A stretch of DNA of 57,552 nucleotides, from assembly GCA_019423725.1 (NCBI GenBank), contig JAHZAW010000045.1, positions 12,368 through 69,919 of the forward strand, given 5' to 3'. Origin of the DNA: Clostridiales bacterium (GTDB taxonomy: Bacteria > Bacillota > Clostridia > Lachnospirales > Anaerotignaceae). The notes beneath the pieces are model-generated. The model saw only the letters and a list, made by a program, of their open reading frames with translations. It had not been told where the DNA came from and did not search any database. This document shows, piece after piece, positions 8,536 through 16,598 of the stretch. Made by a program: the position numbers and the translations under genes. The stretch's first letter is position 1, and each line of letters opens with the position of its first letter.

Positions 8536-9369
8536 TTAAATATCCACAAAGGCCTTTCCCCATGCGGCTATGGCCGCCAAGCCTTTAATAGATACATCTT
8601 TTATGCCGTTTTCGTATGTAACATCGGTCTTAATGATACCTCCCGGCTGTTTAAGGGCCAGATGCACGCTTTTTTTGAGCTTATCCGCCATATATATGCC
8701 CACGGCTTCGCTTCCGCTGCCGCAGCCCCTTTCCCAGCAGAGACTTCCAGCTGACCTTACGGCCACCAGCGGGTCTATCCGGCTTTCCTTCTCGTCAAAT
8801 ACTATAAGGCCAAAGGCATCATCATCTATTTTGCTTCCGACGGCTTCCACGGATCTTTCAAGTTTTTCCTTAAATCCACTGCCTATCATATCCGAAGGTA
8901 TTATTATATGGGTTATGCCCGGAAGGGAAACGGCACTGAGCTCATATTTCTCTCCGTCTATGTCATATATGCCCTTTTTTATGGCCAAAGGCAGGGGCAT
9001 AGACACTTGAGCTTCATATTTCCCCCTGGAAACATCCACGGCCCTTACCCAGCATTCCAGTATGCCGCTGGCTCCCGATACTTCCATGGGTATGATCTTC
9101 TCTTCCCCTGTTTTTATGCCGTTTTTCCAGGCCGTATACACGGCAGCGGACATGGTACCGTTGCCGCAGAACTCCCCGGCCATCATCTGCAGTCTGGCCA
9201 TGGCTCTTTTATCCTCCGGCTCTTCCATAAATCCCGCCTGTTCAGCATAGACGGAGGCGTATTTTATAAGTTCTCCACCGGCTTTAAGCTGGTTTTTCCT
9301 CTCCACCGGCGAGGTGGCGATGACCGTCATATTTTCCGTGGGAGATATTTTCACAAACTCGACTTCCAT
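8536..9369 (-). CDS. DapF-fold amino-acid racemase, CntK (histidine racemase)-like
   Basis: The product is 277 residues. Two catalytic-type cysteines sit in the classic PLP-independent racemase motifs: MMAGEFCGNGTMS (Cys68) and ERGCGSGSEA (about Cys216). The motif spelling, plus the opening 'VEFVKISPTENMTV', 'KQPGGII' and the ending 'IKGLAAIAAWGKAF', matches Staphylococcus CntK (histidine racemase of staphylopine synthesis) better than true diaminopimelate epimerase. No cntL/cntM-like gene is present. It is the last gene of an amino-acid ABC transporter operon, 27 bases after the ATPase gene, so a role in racemising an imported polar amino acid is inferred. Substrate could be His, Lys or another amino acid. 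Confidence 0.82.
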   Translation of the reverse strand: MEVEFVKISPTENMTVIATSPVERKNQLKAGGELIKYASVYAEQAGFMEEPEDKRAMARLQMMAGEFCGNGTMSAAVYTAWKNGIKTGEEKIIPMEVSGASGILECWVRAVDVSRGKYEAQVSMPLPLAIKKGIYDIDGEKYELSAVSLPGITHIIIPSDMIGSGFKEKLERSVEAVGSKIDDDAFGLIVFDEKESRIDPLVAVRSAGSLCWERGCGSGSEAVGIYMADKLKKSVHLALKQPGGIIKTDVTYENGIKDVSIKGLAAIAAWGKAFVDI

Positions 9370-9396
9370 ATTTACACCTTATCTGACTTATACGTA

Positions 9397-10155
9397 TTAT
9401 CTTCTGAAACGGCTGAGGAAAAGCTGTGTTCTTTCCTGTTTAGGGTCATTTATGACCTCATCGGGAGTTCCCTCCTCCACGATGACTCCGCCGTCCATGA
9501 ATATGACATGATCTGATACGTCTCTGGCAAAGGACATTTCGTGGGTAACGATGACCATGGTCATATGTTCAGCCGCCAGGTCGTTTATTACCTTAAGTAT
9601 CTCGCCCGTAAGCTCCGGGTCAAGGGCTGATGTTGGCTCGTCAAAGAAAAGTATCCTTGGGTTCATGGCCAGGGCTCTGGCGATGGACACCCTCTGCTGC
9701 TGTCCGCCTGAGAGCTGATAGGGATAAGCGTCGGCCTTTCCTTCCAGACCCATTTTCTTAAGGAGGGCAAGGCCTTCCTCATATACTTCGTCCTTATTCC
9801 TTTTCTGCACCAGTATGGGAGCCTCGGTTATGTTGCGCATTACCGAGTAATGGGGAAAAAGGTTAAAGTTCTGGAACACAAGGCCATAATTGGACTTTAT
9901 TTTTTTCAGTTCCTGGGGCTGGGCGTAAACGGAGCCGTTCCCCTCGTCCTTAGCGGCGTAATTTCCTAAATATATAAGGTCTCCTCCGTCCATGGTCTCA
10001 AGGAGTGTGGCGCATCTTAAGAGCGTGGATTTTCCCGAGCCCGATGGTCCTATTATGGAGACTACCTTTCCTTCATCAACGGAGAGGGATATATTCTTTA
10101 ATACCTCAATACCGTCGAATTGTTTTCTGCATCGGTTTATTTCAAGTATTTTCAT
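9397..10155 (-). CDS. Polar amino-acid ABC transporter, ATP-binding protein
   Basis: The product is 252 residues. Walker A is GPSGSGKST, the Q-loop follows 'LVFQNFNLFPH', the ABC signature is LSGGQQQRV and Walker B is RILFFDEPTSALDP, then an 'VTHEMSFARDV' switch histidine. This is the GlnQ/HisP/ArtM group. It energises uptake of polar amino acids together with the permease and binding protein upstream. The start ATG 10155 follows CTAAGGAGGGGAG. It sits 12 bases after the permease gene. A slightly unusual insertion (YLGNYAAKDEGNGSVYAQ) lies after the Walker A segment. Substrate cannot be told from the ATPase. Confidence 0.95.
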   Translation of the reverse strand: MKILEINRCRKQFDGIEVLKNISLSVDEGKVVSIIGPSGSGKSTLLRCATLLETMDGGDLIYLGNYAAKDEGNGSVYAQPQELKKIKSNYGLVFQNFNLFPHYSVMRNITEAPILVQKRNKDEVYEEGLALLKKMGLEGKADAYPYQLSGGQQQRVSIARALAMNPRILFFDEPTSALDPELTGEILKVINDLAAEHMTMVIVTHEMSFARDVSDHVIFMDGGVIVEEGTPDEVINDPKQERTQLFLSRFRR

Positions 10156-10167
10156 ATTCTCCCCTCC

Positions 10168-10818
10168 TTAGTGGTAATAATTCATTTTATTTTCGATCTT
10201 TTCCATTATCTGGGCGACAATGAAGTTGAATACAAAATAGAAGGCGCCTGCCACAAACAGCGGCAGAACACTGGCATCAGCGGCAGCTATCTGTTTAGCC
10301 ATGGTGAACATTTCCTGATAGGCGATGGCAAATGCCAGGGATGTATCCTTAACAAGGGTTATTACCTCATTGGTAACGGGAGGGAGGACCCTCTTTACCA
10401 TCTGGGGGAATATGATATGTGTGAATGTCTGGGATCTGCTGTAGCCCAGCACATTAGCCGCCTCATACTGTCCGACGGGTATGGATTCGATGCCCGAACG
10501 GTATATTTCGGCGAAGTATGCCGAATAGTTTATGGAAAAACCGATTATGATGGCGATAAATCTGTAACTGTTGCTTATCCTTACATTAAAAAGATAGAAG
10601 GGACCAAAGAACACCACGATAAGCTGGAGCATAAGGGGCGTTCCTCTGAGTATTGATATGAAAACTTTAGCTATGCCCCTGATAGGGGATATTTTTGACA
10701 TCCTGCAGAAGGCCACCAGCAGGCCTAAAGGCAGGGAAAAGACCAGGGTCAGAACGAATATAAGCACCGTCTGTCCAAAGCCCTCTGTCATCTGTACCAT
10801 CATTGAGGAAAATGGCAT
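10168..10818 (-). CDS. Polar amino-acid ABC transporter, permease
   Basis: The product is about 216 residues starting at ATG 10818 (ribosome site AAAGGA with 9-base spacing); the in-frame ATG at 10827 is too close to that site. It has about five membrane helices and the EAA loop 'EAANVLGYSRSQTFTHIIFPQ', typical of HisMQ/GlnP permeases. A 'SILRGTPLMLQL' segment matches the family's N-terminal signature. Only one permease gene is present, so it would act as a homodimer with the ATPase downstream. It is 94 bases after the binding-protein gene. Confidence 0.93.
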   Translation of the reverse strand: MPFSSMMVQMTEGFGQTVLIFVLTLVFSLPLGLLVAFCRMSKISPIRGIAKVFISILRGTPLMLQLIVVFFGPFYLFNVRISNSYRFIAIIIGFSINYSAYFAEIYRSGIESIPVGQYEAANVLGYSRSQTFTHIIFPQMVKRVLPPVTNEVITLVKDTSLAFAIAYQEMFTMAKQIAAADASVLPLFVAGAFYFVFNFIVAQIMEKIENKMNYYH

Positions 10819-10912
10819 AGAAATCATTCCTTTCAGTTAAAAACCTTTATTTCCTTAAAACGAGCAAAGCGGCGAAGAAAAATCTCCGCCGTTGCAGAAC
10901 TGTCATTATTGA

Positions 10913-11770
10913 TTATTTGCCGAGGCATACCATCTGATCAAGGTTATAGTCGCTGTATTTTGCAGCTATTTCATCAAATGTACCATCAGCTACCATTTCA
11001 TCGAGAGTAGCCTGAACCTGGTCTCTAAGCTCTGTATTGCCAAGTTTGAATCCGATGGCATACTGTTCTGTTGAGAGTGGCTCATCAAGCTTTCTGAATG
11101 TATCTCCCCTTGATGTGAGCTGGTACTGTGCAACACCGATATCAACGGCAATGGCATCAACAACACCGCTTTCAAGTTCCATAAATGCTGTGTTGTAGTC
11201 AGCTACCTGTTCAAGGGATGCGAATGAAGCCGCAAGGGCAAGGTTTTCGTCATTGTCTTCTGTATTTGTAAGAGCTGTAAGAGCTGAAGAATCAGCCTGT
11301 GTAACAACTATTTTTCCTGCAAGGTCATCCTTTGTCTGGATATCTGAATCATTCATTACAACAAATACGATACTATTGTCAACATAGGGTTCACTGAAAG
11401 TATATTCATCCTCACGGCCTGTCATGGTGAAACCGTTCCAGATACAGTCGATGGTTCCTGAGTTGAGCTCCATATCCTTTGAGTTCCAGTCGATGGGCTG
11501 TTTTACAAGTTCCCAGCCGTTCCTGTCGCATACTTCCTGAGCGAGGTCAAGGTCGAATCCAACATAGTTGCCGTCCTCATCTCTATAGCCATAGGGAGGA
11601 TATTCAGCGTCAAAACCAACGATGAGCTGTGTTCTGTCAGAAGATGTTCCCTCTCCTTCTGCTGTTGTTTCCTCAGTATTATCAGTTGTAGCATCAGATG
11701 TGCTTGAGCAGCCTGTCATTACGCTTAAAGCCATAACAGCCGCAAAAGCTGCCGCTAAAAATTTCTTCAT
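10913..11770 (-). CDS. Polar amino-acid ABC transporter, substrate-binding lipoprotein
   Basis: The product is 285 residues. A lipoprotein signal peptide ends in a lipobox at VMTGCSS (Cys about 21), then an acidic/Thr-rich linker (TTDNTEETTAEGEG). The periplasmic-binding-protein type 2 fold is shown by 'IVGFDAEYPPYGYRDEDGNYVGFDLDLA' features, a 'WNGFTMTGREDEYTFSEPY' segment and 'YAIGFKLGNTELRD'. It captures a polar amino acid outside the membrane. It is the first gene of a four-gene operon (binding protein, permease, ATPase, racemase). Ribosome site AGGAGGAGATTTGAC precedes ATG 11770. Confidence 0.94.
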   Translation of the reverse strand: MKKFLAAAFAAVMALSVMTGCSSTSDATTDNTEETTAEGEGTSSDRTQLIVGFDAEYPPYGYRDEDGNYVGFDLDLAQEVCDRNGWELVKQPIDWNSKDMELNSGTIDCIWNGFTMTGREDEYTFSEPYVDNSIVFVVMNDSDIQTKDDLAGKIVVTQADSSALTALTNTEDNDENLALAASFASLEQVADYNTAFMELESGVVDAIAVDIGVAQYQLTSRGDTFRKLDEPLSTEQYAIGFKLGNTELRDQVQATLDEMVADGTFDEIAAKYSDYNLDQMVCLGK

Positions 11771-11979
11771 GTCAAATCTCCTCCTAGATCTTTTGTTTGA
11801 TTAAGTCTTTAACATATTATCATAGTAGCACACTAAAGTAAAGTGGAAATTTTCCTGTTTTTTTACCGAAAAATTTATATATTCTTTACAAATAATCGTC
11901 AATTTTTTTGGATACCTGTATCTGAGGGGAAGATCCTTCAAGACTGCTTAAAAAAAACTGCATTATAATATATAGAAAA

Positions 11980-12008
11980 TCAGGACAGCACCTTTTGTGC
12001 TGTCCTGA
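11980..12008 (-). terminator. Terminator of the zinc-ribbon gene
   Basis: TCAGGACAGCAC pairs with GTGCTGTCCTGA around CTTTT, followed on the minus strand by a short T-rich stretch. Confidence 0.75.
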
Positions 12009-12030
12009 TAATGAATTAAAGGGCTTATAT

Positions 12031-12336
12031 TTAATCCTCACAACATTCGGGGCAAAGATGCTCGATGTTGTAATAGGGAGAAAAATCTGTTGTTTCATCA
12101 ACGGTTTCTGTTTTAACACCGCTTTCGGGACACTCCCATGTAAGAGAACCGTCTTCCTTAAGGATGAAGAATGCGTATTCCTCATCATCTACGCCGGCTT
12201 CCTCAAATGTAAGGGTCTCCTCGTAGCCGCATCTTTCACAGCGGTAATATACCTTTCTTTCCTTCTTATCGAATTTTACAACCTGCATATCTCCACCGCA
12301 TACTATACAGCGGTAAACATCCTTAAGTCTTTTCAT
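12031..12336 (-). CDS. Small zinc-ribbon protein, unknown function
   Basis: The product is 101 residues. Two CxxC knuckles, CIVCGG (10-13) and CERCGY, form a zinc ribbon, and a third cysteine group HLCPECCED ends the chain. The middle is strongly acidic (TFEEAGVDDEEYAF). A cytoplasmic metal-binding protein is inferred; the partner is unknown. The start ATG 12336 follows AAGGGAGGCCGG. It stands alone between the ABC operon and the glnA region. Confidence 0.7.
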   Translation of the reverse strand: MKRLKDVYRCIVCGGDMQVVKFDKKERKVYYRCERCGYEETLTFEEAGVDDEEYAFFILKEDGSLTWECPESGVKTETVDETTDFSPYYNIEHLCPECCED

Positions 12337-12448
12337 TTTACCGGCCTCCCTTAGTAAATAAAAATTAATTGTTTTATTGATGTCATTATAACATATTAAT
12401 TATTAATTGACAATAATTATCAACTGATTTTAAGAAATAATTTAAAAA

Positions 12449-12474
12449 CTCCGGTCCCCTTTAGGGTACCGGAG
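12449..12474 (-). terminator. Orphan intrinsic terminator (minus strand)
   Basis: CTCCGG and CCGGAG arms with inner pairing around TTTAG; the A-run at 12444-12448 becomes a T-tail on the minus strand. No intact minus-strand gene ends just before it, only the remnant at 12489-12640. Confidence 0.7.
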
Positions 12475-12488
12475 CCTGTATTTATTAT

Positions 12489-12640
12489 TTATCGAAAATT
12501 TTTCTTTATACCCTGATATTTATATCTATCCATAAATACCTGTACGGTTTCAAAGGAGCTGGCATCGGCCTGCATTTTATGTCCTATGTAAGAGCGGTCC
12601 TGTTTTGAGCCGTTGTCATAAAGCCAAAACTAATGGCTTC
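12489..12640 (-). pseudogene. C-terminal gene remnant upstream of a terminator
   Basis: The minus-strand frame ending at TAA 12491-12489 reads like real protein: FWLYDNGSKQDRSYIGHKMQ then ADASSFETVQVFMDRYKYQG. Two in-frame stops lie just upstream (near 12635 and 12650). Further upstream another frame (about 12680-12800) also has protein-like content (RRLVDGWTDGLDGTCCVLTD). A terminator follows the remnant immediately, as expected for a once-intact gene. Together, 12489-12860 looks like a decayed gene; the family was not recognised. Confidence 0.35.
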
Positions 12641-12867
12641 CGCACCTCTAAAACCATCCCAGCCAGACATTTTACAGCCTTGATCCATCGGTCAAAACAC
12701 AGCAGGTGCCATCCAGTCCATCAGTCCAACCGTCCACCAGCCTTCTGCCATGGCTTTGCCGTATTTCAGAATAGCCGCTGTCCCGCTGTCCAATGGATAC
12801 GCCCCTCAGCCTGTGGGCATATGCGGGTATATATTTTTCAGTTTCGATGTTTTATGCAGTAATACAA

Positions 12868-14199
12868 TTAGAATGCAACGATGTATTTCTCAACTTCCCA
12901 GCTGCTTACTCTGGTGATGTATTCATCCCATTCCTTTTCCTTGCCGCTGATGTACTGGTTTACGATATGTTCACCGAGGGCATCTTTGATAACATCGTCA
13001 TGCTCGAACTCGTAGATAGCTTCCTCAAGTGATCCGGGAAGATTTTCGATGCCTCTTTCCCTTCTTTCTCTTCTGGACATACCGAAGATATTATCGTTGA
13101 TCTCCTCAGGAGGAGTCATATTCTTCTCTATTCCGTCAAGACCTGCCGCAAGACATACAGCCATTGTAAGGTAAGGGTTGCATGCGGGGTCAGGGCTTCT
13201 GAGCTCAACTCTTGTGCTGTTGCCCCTTGCTGAAGGTATCCTTATGAGGGCGCTTCTGTTGCCTGTGGACCAGGCAAGGTAGCAGGGAGCCTCATATCCG
13301 GGTACAAGTCTCTTGTATGAGTTTACAAGGGGATTTGTGATGGCTGCCATTCCTTTAACATGATGAAGAAGGCCTGCGATAAAGCTGTAAGCTTCCTTTG
13401 AAAGTTTTCTTTCTCCATCGGGATCAAAGAAGATGTTCTTGCCGTCTTTGAAAAGTGACATATTTGTATGCATACCTGAACCGTTTATACCAAATATGGG
13501 CTTAGGCATAAATGTGGCATGGAGACCATTTTTCTGAGCTATGGTCTTAACTGCCATCTTGAATGTCATGATGTTGTCAGCTGCTGTAAGGGCATCAGCG
13601 TATTTGAAGTCGATCTCGTGCTGTCCTGCTGCAACTTCGTGATGGGATGCTTCGATCTCAAATCCCATGTTTTCAAGGGTAAGGCATACTTCACGTCTTG
13701 TGCTTTCGCCATGGTCAAGGGGTCCGAGGTCAAAGTAGCCAGCCTCATCGTTAGTCTTTGTGGTAGGTTTACCCTCATCATCTGTCTGGAAAAGGAAGAA
13801 TTCCAGTTCAGGGCCTACATTGAATGTATATCCCATGTCATAGGCTCTCTTAAGTACTTTTTTAAGAGCTCCTCTGGGGTCGCCGACGAAGGGAGTACCA
13901 TCGGGGTTATAGATGTCGCATATAAGTCTGGCAACTCTTCCGTGCTGGGGTCTCCAGGGAAGGATAGTGAATGTGTTAAGATCGGGGTAAAGGTACTGGT
14001 CTGACTCCTCAAGACGAACGAATCCCTCGATGGAGCTTCCATCGAACATTATCTGGTTATTAAGAGCCTTTTCAAGCTGAGAAGGCATGATAGCTACGTT
14101 CTTGAGCTGTCCGAAAATATCAGTGAACTGAAGGCGGATAAATTTTATATCCTCTTCTTCAACTATTTTGATGATATCTTCCTTAGTGTATTTGGGCAT
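12868..14199 (-). CDS. glnA: Glutamine synthetase type I
   Basis: The product is about 443 residues from ATG 14199 (MPKYTKEDIIK), with AAGGAGTGTTGATA as ribosome site; the in-frame GTG at 14208 lies in that site. Hallmarks: 'FDGSSIEGFVRLEESD' latch, 'GPELEFFLF' metal ligands, 'HHEVAAGQHEIDFKY', 'NGSGMHTNMS' and 'RIPSARGNSTRVELRSPDPACNPYL'. It makes glutamine from glutamate, ammonia and ATP. The length and the absence of an adenylylation-loop insertion fit the GSI-alpha type of Firmicutes. It is divergent from asnB. A consensus promoter and a terminator-like hairpin lie in the leader. Confidence 0.97.
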   Translation of the reverse strand: MPKYTKEDIIKIVEEEDIKFIRLQFTDIFGQLKNVAIMPSQLEKALNNQIMFDGSSIEGFVRLEESDQYLYPDLNTFTILPWRPQHGRVARLICDIYNPDGTPFVGDPRGALKKVLKRAYDMGYTFNVGPELEFFLFQTDDEGKPTTKTNDEAGYFDLGPLDHGESTRREVCLTLENMGFEIEASHHEVAAGQHEIDFKYADALTAADNIMTFKMAVKTIAQKNGLHATFMPKPIFGINGSGMHTNMSLFKDGKNIFFDPDGERKLSKEAYSFIAGLLHHVKGMAAITNPLVNSYKRLVPGYEAPCYLAWSTGNRSALIRIPSARGNSTRVELRSPDPACNPYLTMAVCLAAGLDGIEKNMTPPEEINDNIFGMSRRERRERGIENLPGSLEEAIYEFEHDDVIKDALGEHIVNQYISGKEKEWDEYITRVSSWEVEKYIVAF

Positions 14200-14246
14200 T
14201 ATCAACACTCCTTAATAAAATACTTCATTTCAAAACCTTGATTAAC

Positions 14247-14293
14247 AAAAAAAGAGCAAAGTACTCCCGTCAAAACGGGAAGCGCCTTTGCTC
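14247..14293 (-). promoter_or_regulatory. Leader terminator/attenuator hairpin of glnA
   Basis: On the minus strand GAGCAAAG pairs with CTTTGCTC (8 bp). An internal loop and an upper CCCG/CGGG stem lie between, and seven T residues follow directly. It begins about six bases after the predicted transcription start and lies about 50 bases before the start codon, so it would end most transcripts after about 50 nt unless read through. Confidence 0.75.
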
Positions 14294-14305
14294 CGTGATT
14301 GTTAT

Positions 14306-14334
14306 ATTATATTCTAAAGGCGATTTTTTGTCAA
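14306..14334 (-). promoter_or_regulatory. Consensus promoter of glnA
   Basis: TTGACA (14334-14329) and TATAAT (14311-14306), both perfect, are separated by 17 bases on the minus strand. Confidence 0.85.
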
Positions 14335-14476
14335 CATGCGGAAAAGGTATACAGCATATTTTTTTCAAATTGTGCAATATAAAATAACCAAACGAAATAT
14401 TTGATAAAAATTCAGTAAAAGAGAATTATGGCAAATTATTAATTTTATTAATATTTCACCAAAAATAAAAAACATA

Positions 14477-14505
14477 TTGACAACTGTTTTTTACGGGTGT
14501 ATCAT
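14477..14505 (+). promoter_or_regulatory. Promoter of the asnB T-box leader
   Basis: TTGACA (14477-14482) and TATCAT (14500-14505) are separated by 17 bases. The predicted start near 14512 precedes the T-box. Confidence 0.75.
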
Positions 14506-14519
14506 ACACACACAAAATC

Positions 14520-14813
14520 AATTTTGACCAACTGCGATGATGAAGAGAAGTACTTCGGAAGATCTGCCACAGTGAGCGGGTGATAGTGGAAAACCCGTGT
14601 AAGAGTCCGGAAGAATAACACTTCGGAGCACCGAGCCGAACATTTTTTGATAAGTAGGTAAGGCGTGAACAGCGCGTTAAGCTGTCGGGACTTGTCAGAG
14701 TCTTAAGGAGACTGTTCAGATACAGTAAGTTAGGTGGCACCGCGGATTAGCAGCTATTCGTCCTAAGTATATAGGATAATTATGAAGCTGCATAATAATT
14801 CGGAGGTGTTTTT
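14520..14813 (+). ncRNA. T-box riboswitch (asparagine) controlling asnB
   Basis: The conserved T-box core AGGTGGCACCGCGG is at 14733-14746. A long stem I precedes it, with the distal 'GTGAGCGGGTGATAGTGG' region and a specifier loop near 14610-14625. The likely specifier is AAC (14617-14619) followed by A, an asparagine codon. The UGGC of the antiterminator would pair with the GCCA end of tRNA-Asn (discriminator G). The competing stem pairs CCG..ATTA.GCAGCT with AGCTGC.TAAT..CGG and is followed by GGAGGTG and seven T residues, which also contain the ribosome site. Uncharged tRNA-Asn should switch asnB on. Confidence 0.88.
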
Positions 14814-14815
14814 TT

Positions 14816-16396
14816 ATGTGTTCAATAATGGGATTAACAACTAAGGCTTTACAGCAGAAAGATTTTCAGGAGTTCTTTGACAGGACAATATCCAGAGGAC
14901 CGGATATGTCAAGGATAATCGAAACAAAGACAGGTTATTTATGTTTCCACCGTCTTTCAATAATGGGTCTGGATGAAAGCGGAATGCAGCCCTTCACCAT
15001 GGGTGATTACTCCGTCGTATGTAACGGTGAGATATACTGTTTCCGTCCCCTTAAAAAGGAACTGGAGAAAAAATATACTTTCAAGAGCGGTTCCGACTGT
15101 GAGATAATCATCCCCCTTTACCTGGAATACGGTCTTGATATGTTCAAGAAGCTGGATGCTGAGTTCGCCATGGTGCTCTATGATGGAAAGGCTGATAAAT
15201 ACATCGCTGCCAGAGACCCCATCGGAATCAGGCCTCTTTTCTATGGATATCTTGAGGCTGACGGCTCCATCGCCTTTGCCAGCGAGGCAAAGAACCTTGT
15301 GGGACTTGTTAAGAAGGTATTCCCCTTCCCTCCCGGATACTACTATGATGGAAAAGACTTCGTTAAATACCGCAGTGTAACAGACGTTAAGGAATACAGC
15401 AAAGACGATCTTGAGACAGTATGCAAAAAGATCCATGATAAACTTGAGCTTGGCATAAGAAAAAGACTTGATGCAGATGCACCCTTAGGATTCCTTTTAA
15501 GCGGCGGTCTTGACAGCTCACTTGTATGTGCCGTATCAGCAAAGATACTTAAAAAGCCCATCAAGACATTTGCCATAGGTATGGATGTGGATGCCATCGA
15601 CCTTAAGTACGCAAGGGAAGTTGCGGACTATATCGGAAGCGACCACACAGAAGTAATAATCACAAGAGATGACGTTATCAACGCCCTTGAGACAGTAATA
15701 GCAGCCATCGGAACATACGATATAACCACCATCAGAGCCAGCATGGGAATGTATCTCGTATGCAAATACATCCATGAGAACACTGATATAAGAGTTCTTC
15801 TTACAGGTGAGATCTCCGATGAGCTTTTCGGATATAAATATACAGACTTTGCACCCAACGCCGAGGAATTCCAGGCAGAGGCAAAGAAGAGAGTGGACGA
15901 ACTTTATATGTATGACGTACTTCGTGCCGACAGATGTATATCTGTAAACTCCCTTGAAGCCAGAGTTCCATTTGGCGACCTGGATTTCGCTGAATATGTA
16001 ATGAGCGTTGATCCTGAGCTCAAGATGAACAAATACAACAAAGGTAAATATCTTCTTCGTCATGCCTTTGAGGGCGATCTTCTTCCCCACGATATACTTT
16101 TCAGGGAAAAGGCCGCATTCTCCGATGCCGTTGGACATTCCATGGTAGACGACCTCAAGGAATACGCAGAAACAGTATATACAGATGAACTTTTTGAAGA
16201 AGGCTGCAAAAAATATGATTTTGCCACACCTTTCACAAAGGAATCCCTTCTTTACAGAGATATTTTTGAAAAATACTATCCCGGACAGGCAGAAATGGTC
16301 AAAGATTTCTGGATGCCCAACAAAAACTGGGAAGGCTGCGATGTTAACGACCCTTCAGCCAGAGTTTTATCAAACTACGGCGGAAGCGGAATGTGA
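14816..16396 (+). CDS. asnB: Asparagine synthase (glutamine-hydrolysing)
   Basis: The product is 526 residues. It begins MCSIMG, giving the N-terminal nucleophile Cys2 of a class II glutaminase domain, with RGPD (about 29-32) and CNGEIY motifs. The synthetase half has the PP-loop SGGLDSSLV (about residue 230) and a 'TGEISDELFGY' segment. It forms asparagine from aspartate, glutamine and ATP. The ribosome site GGAGGTG is inside the leader. The gene is placed back-to-back with glnA, whose product supplies its glutamine. The T-box upstream matches its product. No strong terminator is visible after the stop; a new promoter begins 40 bases later. Confidence 0.96.
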   Translation: MCSIMGLTTKALQQKDFQEFFDRTISRGPDMSRIIETKTGYLCFHRLSIMGLDESGMQPFTMGDYSVVCNGEIYCFRPLKKELEKKYTFKSGSDCEIIIPLYLEYGLDMFKKLDAEFAMVLYDGKADKYIAARDPIGIRPLFYGYLEADGSIAFASEAKNLVGLVKKVFPFPPGYYYDGKDFVKYRSVTDVKEYSKDDLETVCKKIHDKLELGIRKRLDADAPLGFLLSGGLDSSLVCAVSAKILKKPIKTFAIGMDVDAIDLKYAREVADYIGSDHTEVIITRDDVINALETVIAAIGTYDITTIRASMGMYLVCKYIHENTDIRVLLTGEISDELFGYKYTDFAPNAEEFQAEAKKRVDELYMYDVLRADRCISVNSLEARVPFGDLDFAEYVMSVDPELKMNKYNKGKYLLRHAFEGDLLPHDILFREKAAFSDAVGHSMVDDLKEYAETVYTDELFEEGCKKYDFATPFTKESLLYRDIFEKYYPGQAEMVKDFWMPNKNWEGCDVNDPSARVLSNYGGSGM

Positions 16397-16438
16397 TAAC
16401 TTCACGGCAGCGTGGCCAAAAATATATAACAGCCGGTA

Positions 16439-16467
16439 TTGAAACTTTTAAAAAACCATGTTAAAAT
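16439..16467 (+). promoter_or_regulatory. Promoter of the fluoride riboswitch transcript
   Basis: TTGAAA (16439-16444) and TAAAAT (16462-16467) are separated by 17 bases, directly upstream of the aptamer. Confidence 0.75.
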
Positions 16468-16469
16468 AG

Positions 16470-16567
16470 CCGGCAGGGGAATGAGGTTCTCCCCAGGCAC
16501 AGCCTAAACCGCTTTTACAGCTGATGACTTCTGTTGTTTATACGACAGGATCATCAGCTTTTTTATT
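16470..16567 (+). ncRNA. Fluoride riboswitch (crcB motif) with terminator
   Basis: The aptamer shows the fluoride-riboswitch consensus: GGGGAATGAGGTTCTCCCC (stem and loop), then GCCTAAACCGC and CTGATGACTTCTG, with the pseudoknot-forming words in place. The expression platform is a terminator: AGCTGATGA pairs with TCATCAGCT (about 16519-16559) and is followed by a T-run (TTTTTTAT). Fluoride binding would prevent termination and switch on the antiporter gene that follows. Confidence 0.9.
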
Positions 16568-16598
16568 TACTAAAATAACTAACAAACAGGAGGAAATC

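Noticed and set aside
8536..9369. True diaminopimelate epimerase (dapF)
   Set aside because: The cysteine motifs and N-terminus fit CntK-like racemases better, and the gene is in a transporter operon without lysine-pathway genes.
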